A stretch of 64,000 nucleotides of DNA from Dryococelus australis (Eukaryota > Arthropoda > Insecta > Phasmatodea > Phasmatidae), in the NCBI GenBank assembly GCA_029891345.1, contig CM057003.1, forward strand, positions 13,866,709 through 13,930,708. Reading direction: 5' to 3'. The notes under the pieces are model-generated. The model made no database searches. It worked only from the letters and a program-made list of their open reading frames with translations, and was not told where the DNA came from. Shown here piece by piece: positions 48,901 through 59,600 of the stretch; position 1 is the stretch's first letter; every line of letters starts with the position of its first letter. The position numbers and the translations under genes are program-made.

Positions 48901-50587
48901 CCTTGCAGCGGACAAGGTAAGCATTTGAAGTGTCTACTGAGGTTGGTAAAACTGGCGTCTCATATTTTATCACGTTGTCGCTAATTTCCTGATTAAAGCC
49001 ACGTGCATTCATCGACACTGATTTTGGGTTTTTAAGTTCTGCTGCTACTATCGCAAATGAAAGGAAAAATCTGTCTGGACGGAGCTTTAACCTTGGCAAG
49101 ATTATTTTCTTCGCTGTTAGATAAGCACTGATAAAAATGCTTTATCAGATTTTTCTATAAAAGTAACAGTTTATAAAAATCGCTATTTGCCCAATTGTTC
49201 ATTCTTGTTGGACATATCTGAAAACCTCAGTTCTTATCAGCGATAAAATATAAATCAAGATAATAATGTATTGCACGTTGGTCGGCTGTAATATTTCACT
49301 GTACGAAAGAATTTTTTTTTTTTTCTCTGAATTAAAAATTGATACCTCTAACCCCTTTTCCCCACAGAAAAAGAAACAAATTTCTAATAACATGAGTATA
49401 AGTTTAGCACTCTCTCGTGTGTTCGCACCAACGAAAAAGAGCTTGCGTTTAATGTTATAGCACTGAAAAAAAAAAATTTAGCAGAGAACTGATAACAGAA
49501 TAGTTCTGTAAATGGGCTTTGAGTTAACAGCAACAGAATGTTCTCCCATTTTGTTACAGTTCTGATGGCTGCGAGAGCCATTCAATATTGTTAAAGTTGT
49601 TGAAACTATCTGTTCTCTGGGAGGAACATAATACTCTGCTGCAGGAACTATATACGTTTATAGGCTATCCACGTTATTCTTCCCCCACGTTTTAAAATAA
49701 ATATTGCCATATTAGTAATATATACAGTGTATATATTTCACTGGACTCTAAAGTTAACCTCTAAGGCTACGATAAAATATATTTATTGATTATTATTCCA
49801 AATGAAAGGGCTTCAAAAAGAGCTCACTTTACGGTGAATATTCTATAGTTGGCAGTACTATCACAGACAAGACCACAAGAAACATACATATTATAGTTAC
49901 TATCTACATTAACAATATTTAGATTACACCTACAAACAAACTAATTACTCTCCCAGTTTTAACAGTCTAAATGTGTTACAAGTACGAAAACTTAGTTCCT
50001 AAATCATTTTTTTCTCAGCGTTGGTAGCAGAGAGTTATAAGACAGGAAACACAGTTTCAACATCGAATAATGTATGTCCCTACGTGGCGGACTGTCCCTA
50101 TTGGATACTCCTTTCTGCTGTGCACGGAGTACACCATAAAGTTCATTTCCCATGCAACGTCCTTTATAAAGATCTATGTGACTAAAGGAGTTCAGTTAGA
50201 TTGTTTACCATAGACGAGAAACATTCAAAAAATATCTTGAAGATCCGAACCGGCTCGTGAAATAATCCGAACTAGCAGAAGAAATTTTTACACGCCTATT
50301 ATTTGCCCAGGATTAAGGGCTTTCGTCATCTGGTGAATTTAATTACTGTTTATAAGAGAAAGCAAGGTTTATCAGGATGACGTTCCTTGAAATAGCAGTG
50401 CATCTCAACCAGCTTAATTTTTTATATAACCTAATAAGATATTTAGCGAATTTTTACACATTGTTATTTTATTTTACTTCAGACTTTTCACTCACTGGCT
50501 GGGACGGTATGTCTGACAACACTAGTAAGGATGACAGCGCTATAAAGTTTTTTATTTTTATGGTTGTATTTTAACGCCCCCTTTTCA

Positions 50588-50637
<50 letters not shown>

Positions 50638-53600
50638 GAGACTAAATGATGCTATGGAAAATGTGGGCGTTGCAAAATAAACACGCACCCATCTATTGGC
50701 TTGAATTCAGAACTATTGGTACTGCGGACTGGAGTCTCACTCAACATTTAGACCACAACGCATATAAGCTATAGGACTTGTATTCTTATCTACACTAAGG
50801 ATTTTAACAGGAATCGCGTTACCAAATTCATTAATTGATATTACTTCTTGCGGATCTGGACGGCTCCGTTAAATTTTTTAGTAAGTGCAGAAAAATTTTT
50901 ATTCGATATATTGTAATCTTTACTACAATTTTATTGCCCTTTTCGGCATCATTTCTTGATAGTATATGATTATGTAAAAATAGTTCCTGATGTGTACTCT
51001 CCTAAAACATGGCAAACCCGTGTACACCAGATAAGGACGAAATAATCGCGAAAAAAAAAAATTGTGCCAAAACTCACAAAAAAATTGCAAAAGTGGTTAC
51101 TCACTCTGTACTCGATTTAAATACTTGTTATTAGAAAACTTTATTTTATTTAGCACACTACAAAATCGGTTTATTTTGTTTCCCAACATACTTGTTCTTT
51201 TAAAAACTTTTCCTTTGCTTGGTTAGTATATGTCCTACTTTCAATCAAAGTCGTGAACTCGTGAAGAGAAATTGTTCTAGAATTTTAAAACGCCTAATGC
51301 TAACCATGAGTTCAGTTTGACAGTTCAAGTGAAAAAAAATGCAGTACATAGTTGGGACTCAAAAAACTGGTTACTACAATATACCCCATGTGTGTGTTGA
51401 ATGGGAGGAGGGTGTAATTGCAAAAATGTTGTTTAATTTTTACTTACATTTTAAACCATTACGAATTCGTGCCTGTTAATATATTATATTATATTTGCAG
51501 TCTGTTCGCGTTTCTTAAAACATTGTGTAATGATAAGGGTGACTTGAATTAATTTTTCTGAATAAAATAATATTTATTTTCATTAGAAGCGTTATAGAGT
51601 AACTCTGAGAGAGACGAATTTCAACAGCCCTTAACAACTACGCTCTAAGAAATTATTCGTAAAATTACCGTATCAGTGCATACGGATAGTGAAAAAGTGT
51701 GAATGGTAAACTATTTGTCCATACACCCCTGATACCATCCCTACATTAGCTCACAAAACAGTTCAATGCGTAGGGAAGTCCCCGACCTTATATAGTAACG
51801 ACGCTCGACATTCCTGTATTTGCAGTCTGACAGGTAATATAATTACCATACAATGTTTTGGTTAAAAACTTCCATTACGTTTCAAGAATTTTACCAGAAA
51901 TTTTTTACAGTGTAGAGCTATAGCTCCAATTGAAGTGAAGCATGGTGAAGACATAAAAAACGACAATATTTAGCGGTAGGAGAAATGAGAGCGCCCAGAG
52001 AAAACCCATCGTTCAGCGGCAACGCCAGCTGCTTGACCCGCATGCAAATGTCCGAGGACGGTCCAGTCGAGAATCGAGACAATTTCGTCAATGCGGCAAG
52101 CCAGTGATCTGAACTAAGGACAGGCAAATTTTCGCGAAAATAATTGCGAGCAGGCTAGAAGTCAGTTCCCTCGTTGGTCTTCTAGCACTTTTCATTCGCT
52201 CAGCGGTCGCGTGTCTTTCAGATAACACATTTTCTCACTTGACCGGCCAATCGGACACGGGCGAACACGCAAGAGGCGTGGCAAGTAAATAGGTGAGCCA
52301 CAAATGTGTATCTGAATTAGATAGTTTTGGAAAACAAATTGTCGTGAGAGCTTCTCGCGAAAACTGGACGTCTTTAGTTCAATCACTTCGCCATCGCAAC
52401 CCTCATATTTAAATCAGACGTTCTCAGCTCAGTCCCTTCTAGGCGACTAAACTTGGATGTCCTTAATTATTGGGCAACTCAAATTAATTCTCTGTGAACT
52501 CAGCGACACACGTACAAACCCACGTGTAATTGCACGACGTCTGTACACAGATAAAAGTCTAATGCTGTGCCAACCACATTAATGTTACTAAAGGCTATTC
52601 ACGATTAAGTACGCACTTTATAATAGAACCTTAGAAAAACGTCACTGCCCCTGCATGCGTATATTTTAATGGGCGCAATGAGTGACATTCGCCCAGTAAA
52701 GTAAGTTGGTAACGATGGATGGAAAGTCCATACCGTAACGTCGAATAAAAAGTGCTAGGTAACAATTTGTGATAACTTAAAAATATTTCTTTCGCTTTCG
52801 GTATTTTTATGCATAGAAGTTTAAATATTAGCATATTTGATAGTTATTTACTTTCTTAATAATTTCACAGTTTGATTTGACCGACGCATGTAAAAAGTGA
52901 CGAGGCACGTGACAATGTTAATTTTACATGATGCGGAAGAACACATAACGTGTATACAAGTAGATCTTACGTAGGGCTTTCAAAAATGCTCATTTTACTG
53001 TGAACGACCTTTATTACAGTAATTTTTGCTATCTGCGGGCCGTCGGTAACTAATGTTGCTGGTAATATAATATAATGTTAAGATAATGATGTAAATATTA
53101 CATTAAGTATTTTTGTAACAGCGTTACCTCCTCACTGTTCTGTCAACATTAAGGTAGTGTTAATGTTGCCGCAAAACAAATTTTGTATTGAATTTATGTT
53201 GACATGTTAAAAAATGTCTTTGAAATTTCTTTGCTTTAAGGAAATTCATAAGTAAGATAAATTAGGTAGAATTATTTTGTAATATTAATAAGTAAACGGA
53301 AGTTATGACAGTGAGGAGAATCGAACCTGTTCCTTGAATGTTTAACGTTTTCCTGTTTATGGTACCTAAATGCTACTGAACGTTCTATTTTGACATGTGA
53401 CTGTGTTTCATATTGTGTGTATTTGCTTTGCAAGGTTTGACAGTGGGCTTAAGCTACTTTCAATTCTCACTATGCTTTAAAGTTTAAATACAGCGGTTTA
53501 ATTTTAAGAGGTTATCGCTGTTCACTAGTATTCGTCATTTTACAACGTCGAGTCAGTGTAAAGCTGTGTTGGTTTGACATTACTTTAATGTCGCAGTAAC

Positions 53601-56600
53601 AAGAAATATTTTGTCTTCCTATTAATCTGAGCGTAATTCAACATTTAGCTACGGCAAAATTAGTTAGAGGATTTTTTGACGTTAACATTTCATCATTATA
53701 TATGTATTATATTAATAATAAGAGACTCTTCAAATTGTTAACATAATTAAATTTGCCACACCATAATTATTTTTAATACAACAAAAACTTTTAAAGAAAT
53801 GCCTTGATAGCAATATTTTGTTGCGAAAACATTAGACTTTTTTCTGTGATAGTCGGTTATAGAGAGACCTAAAATTATCGTGGATTCGTTTGGCAACAAG
53901 CTAGACTCCACAGCTCTTTCTGCGGACGATCTTCAGTCGCTCATTGGCTAATGCACCAAGTTTACCCCAAGTTCGTCTCTCAAGACCTCGCTGTTAAGAG
54001 CCGCACGAGTCTCTTCCCCCAGGTAAGGTAGCACGAGACGCCGTCCTTGTTTATCTTGCAGGTTTATTGGTACGGATAGGAACTTTCCGAGAGTTCATTC
54101 CAGGACAAGATAGACGTCAAACACGTGTGCACTGAAGTTGACTTTGCGATTGGATCGCAGTGTATTAGACACGCCCTGGACGACTCTGAGACAATAGCAG
54201 ACTTGCAGGGAAACAAGTAGCGAATCCGATACTGCCAGTGTAGTGCAACACTTGGGGCTGGATTATACACAGTAATGTGGAGTCTAGCCTACAGGTCATT
54301 GCACTCGGGGGGGAAATTTTCCTATCCTTATTTATTAGTGACTCAAGTACGTCCACGGAGTTGTTTGAAAACTGCTATACAATTTAAAAATCAAATCAAA
54401 TGTACATGTGTTCGAAGTCTAGCTTGTCCTCAAACGAATTCGCGAAATTAGTGATCACATCCTCTACTGAGGACCGGCTGTCACGTGGACGTTCCTCTCT
54501 TCCACGTTCCACATTTCCCCACCTGGGCCTTCTTATACAGCAGTTGACAGTCTTCCTTTGAATTCCAGTCAGAATTGGTTGTTGGCGATGGTAGCTTTGA
54601 GGAATGTCTGGTTTTATTTCGCAGAATTCACTTGAATCTGTTATTACGAGAATGGTATCTACTGATTGAACATTTAATTTTATTAATGTGGTCAATGTAA
54701 CTTAGGTTTGATTTAAAACAGTGGTATGTTTGATTTAAAACAGCTTGCAATAAGGTTATATATCGTGATAAAAAAATTTTAACATGTGTTATTCCGATTG
54801 TTATTACATTAAAATTGATTGCGAATAGAAATTAGTAATTTTTTGTGGTACTTATTGAAATTATTAAACCAGTTTATCTATTTGGTGCAACTGTGGCAAA
54901 CTTACCTAACCTAACTTAACCTTACTTAGCAATTGCATTTTTTTGGACTCTTTTTTGGCCAATGTTTTTCACGTATCCTTTTCTTTTACATCTTGGCGAT
55001 GTTATCTACGGCATGCTTCGTAAAGACTGTTTACAATAAAGTGAGCACTTTTGGAATCAACTTTGAGAAAAAGTCACTGCTCCTACCTGCGTATGTTTTA
55101 ACGGGCGCGCTGTGTGACATGCGCCCAGTAAAGTTGGTAATCATGGATGGAAAATAGTTCCATATCTGAAAGTCAAATAAATCTGTGCAAAATGAAATTA
55201 TTTCCTTTCCTCTCGGTTTTTTAATGCGTCTAAGTATAAGAATGAGCAGGTTTGTAACATATTTACTTTTCTAATAATTCCACAGTTTCACTTGACCGAC
55301 GCATGAATAAAGTGATGAGGCCCATGGCAATATTAATTTTACATAAGACGGAGTAATATACAACGTGCGTACAAGTATATTATATAGGGGCTTCAAAAGT
55401 ACTCATTTTACCGTGAACAGCCTGCAGCTATCAGAAGCACTGCTGGGCGAATTTTAGGTGTGAAATCATCAGCCGTCCTTAAATGTATGCGCGTCAGTGA
55501 GCGACGTACGGTCGTTGCAGGTTACAACATGAAGAGACGCGGTCTGTGTTTCAGGGGACTCGGTGAAGCAGAAGTTGTGGCCAGAGTTGACGCGCCTCCT
55601 CAACGACGCTCTGGAGAGGGAGGCGAACTTTCTGCTCGGCCAACAACCAATCCCAGTGCAGATGCGTGACGGACGAAACTCCCAGAAGCTCGAGTGAGTC
55701 CGTATGACCAGCTGCACACATCTCATCGACTATGGTCTTTTGCGGTTTCTTCGCACTTTTGAATCAGACTTTTGAAAAATTGTTCAATGTTTGAAGTTTT
55801 ATTACTTATTTTCTCTTTGCTTTTATTCGTATTACTTATATATATAACATATTAATGATAAAATATAATTAAGAGTTCAAATTTAAAAAAAAAGATACTT
55901 TTATGCCAACAGAAGAATAAAATTCTTGACATATCTAGGAAACAACGGAACACATAATAGATGGGGTAATTTTTCAACGTTTTGATTCAAAAAGTGTTAA
56001 TAAACCGTGAATGGACTAGGTATGCACGTTCATTATGCATACGTATTTCATCGCGAAATGAGCCTAGCCCCGAATCAGCACCTACAACGTAAATCCTGCC
56101 TACCTAACAGCTCATCTACCTACCTGCTTACCTACCTGCCTACCTGCCTTCCTACTTACCTATCTGCCTCCTTACCAGCCCATATAACTTCTTGGCTGCC
56201 TGCCTGCCTAATTTGTCTGCTACACCTGACCGCATGCCTATGTGCCTGCCTGTCTACCTACATTCATGACTACCTACATGCCTAGCTACATGCCTGCTTA
56301 CCTACCAACCTGCCAGACTGCCTACCTACCTAAGTACTCGCTTACCTAGCAACCTGCCCACCTACCTGCCGGCCTACCTAACTGCCTACTTACCTACCTG
56401 CTTGCTTACCTACCTGTCTACCCGCGTGTCAACGTGTTGTTCCGTCATGTTGCAGGAAACAAACGAGTGACAGCAACCGTAACGTTGACGGCATTGTAGA
56501 CAGCATTATCTCGTCGGCGAAGTCGGTCATCATGCAGCGGCTCGACAACAAGATCCGCCTGCCCGACATCGCCGAGACCTTCAGCGCTCTGGTGAACTCC

Positions 56601-59600
56601 CTTTTCCCTACCCTAATATAGAGGCTGAGGCAATAGGGCGGCAGATACAGGCCACCCACTCTAGGAAAGGTTTTTGCGGACGTGGGTCTAGCTCCCCACA
56701 TCTTCGTCAGCTTATGAGCGGATGAAACGAAGTGGTGGGACCTCACGTGTATAGAGTTATACTGACCTTCGCAGCCACAACCAACCAGCGAATGCGCGCC
56801 ACTCGGACAGGCAGTGGGTGGGAGCTTAATGCTGCGTGTCCCTAAACCTTTCCTAGACCTAGCAGCCTGCACATATATATTTTTGCTCTAGTTACCAAGT
56901 ACTGCTCGACCTACGGAAGTCGGTCGATCGTCGGTATCTGATTGTCAACGCTCATGGCGCGGATTCCGGAATGGCGATGGTTCGAGCTCAGTCCGTGGCA
57001 TAAGCACCTTGTTGTACAAGTGGCTCGGAGCCCACTATGTTAAAACAATCTGTCGTAACTACCTTTCCAGCAATATCGTTACTTAACTTTCCTTGATGAC
57101 TTACACCTTACAGTGGGAAAAGTGAACTGTTCGATTTCCGAATAGGACATGTGGCATGTTCCAAATTTATCTGTAGTCTTAGGTTTTTAAAGCGCATGAA
57201 CAAATCCCGAATGGCAATTTAAAAACTCACTCAGCACTTCACCAATAAAGTTATTTATGGGAACGCCATGACATTCTTGACCGTATTATTTTCCCACGAC
57301 GAGATACAAAAGTTATTACTCAGTTTTATGTCGCACGCATAAAAATATCAACCAGATATAAAAATTTAAATATGGAGGCTGAAAAAAAATAATGTTTACT
57401 GTTATAAGCTGTGGTTAAAACAATTTTTTTACGTATATATTGGGTAAATCTCAAGTCAAAATTCGCATTAGGTTGTTTGAACTTTGCAAATAATATTCTA
57501 CAAGTATTTTTACGTTTTTATGTTACGAGGTTTTCCTTCCAGTAGAGAAACAGCATCTCAAACTCAGGATAGAGCAAGCCTTCGGCGCCCCTCTTGAGAC
57601 ATATTTGCTTCTCTTATCAATTTCGTTTGGGTACGATCAGAACCTAGATTATAAACTGCTTGTGATATAGTATTAAAGTCTGTAGCCCAGAAGAAATAAA
57701 TAATAACAATTCATTATAGAGATTACGTATAATAGATGTACCAAAACATTTCGGTCAAGAAAATTTTGGGTGGCTATTTACTCTCATTCTGGCGCTGTTT
57801 ACTACATTTAGGAAAGGGCTAGTTCTCCCTAGTGGTGACGTCACTGCCCATTGCTGATGTTGGGATTCGAGTCCTTACCGGTGTGTGTGCTTGTGTTCTG
57901 AGGCTACGACGCGACTCCTGGAACAAGTGTCTGTGCCCAGACTCTTTAAGACATTACACGACGCGACTCCTGGAACAAGTGTCTGTGCCCAGACTCTTTA
58001 AGACATTACACGACGCGACTCCTGGAACAAGTGTCTGTGCCCAGACTCTTTAAGACATTACACGACGCGACTCCTGGAACAAGTGTCTGTGCCCAGACTC
58101 TTTAAGACATTACACGACGCGACTCCTGGAACAAGTGTCCTGCCACGACGCGACTCCTGGAACATGTGTCTGTGCCCAGACTCTTTAAGACATTATTCGC
58201 AAAAGTTTTATAAGGGTGTATGCGTATAGTGGGAAAGCGCAAATGGAAAGGTTTTTTTTTTTCCCCCATACAATCATGCTAGCGTTCCTACGTTTGCTCA
58301 GGAAACAGTAAAATGCGTAGGTATCTTCCAAGCTTTGTATAGTAGCGACGCTAAATATTTCTATATTTGTAGCCAGATGTGTGGTATTATTTACATACGA
58401 TATATGGGTTATAAAAAAAATAAAAAAAAAACTTACAATTGAGTTTAGGAAGTTTGCCATAAATATTTTTTCGAGTGGTGGCTCGGCAAGTTGTGAGGAA
58501 GGTATGGGCCGAACCTACAATACCAGGTATTGCAAACAAGAAATTTTATGGCGTGTGCTGTACCTAAGTCGACAATTACACTTCTTTCGTTTACATAATC
58601 ATAACTATGAGCAGCGATATGGTTTACGAATCAATTACCAACAAGTAAGATAGCTGGCCATTGAGCTTCTTAGTGCACAGTACATACCAAACATGTCTTT
58701 ATTTGTCGTTAAACAATGTAACACTCTTGGTTTATTTATTTATTTTTATCGCAAAGCACAAGAATGTAACTTTCATATTTTATTTACTTTATATTATCGC
58801 TAAGCAAGCACGGTAAAGGTGGAAACGTAACGCGTCTCCAACAGTGTTACGTTTTATTTAGATATGCGGTTTACTTTATATTTGTCGCACTCTACATTAA
58901 CTTACAAATTGGGTTAAGCATATCTCAGATGATGGATATTGTATATAAGTCTGATCGTCACTGCATTAAATGAATATATATTACATCTCATTTGCAAAGA
59001 CTTTCAGTTAAACTTTAACTCGGAGGAGCTGTAATATCACTTAATTAATTATTTATTCAATTAAAGTCACGGTACTCTAAACAGTCCATAAGGAACGTCG
59101 TCGCCTTAAATATGATGCTGAAGGCTGATGACTTGACGTATCTCGGCGGAAGGCACGCCCCCATCTTTGGACGTCTTCGTGGTGCAGTGTCTCGATGACA
59201 GAAGACCTCATTCGCCGTGTTTCCAACCTTAGCCCGTGTTGCGGCGCATAACAATGTGCGTTATGCACGCAGATGTGTGCGTTGATTTCCACTAAATCTG
59301 TACCGCGCCAAATGTGTTGAGCAACATGTTAAAGACTGTTCCCGATAAAGTGAGCACTATCGAAATCGACCTTAGAAAAAAATTACTGCCCCTGCCGGCA
59401 TATATGTCAACGGCTGCATTGTGTGACATGCGCCCAGTAAAGTTGGTAACGAGGGATGGAAAGTAGTTCCATACCTTAACGTCTAATAAAAAGTGGTAGG
59501 TGTCCATTTGTGATTACTGAAATTATTTTTTCCGCTTTCTGTTTTTTTTTTTTTTATGTACCGGAGTGTAAAGATTACAAGATTCGTAAAATATTTGCGT

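Noticed and set aside
54396-54695. A 99-codon minus-strand frame
   Set aside because: Its last part is the end of a TTCGCGA-type MITE (ATTCGCGAAATTAGTGATCA region), so the frame is likely fortuitous.
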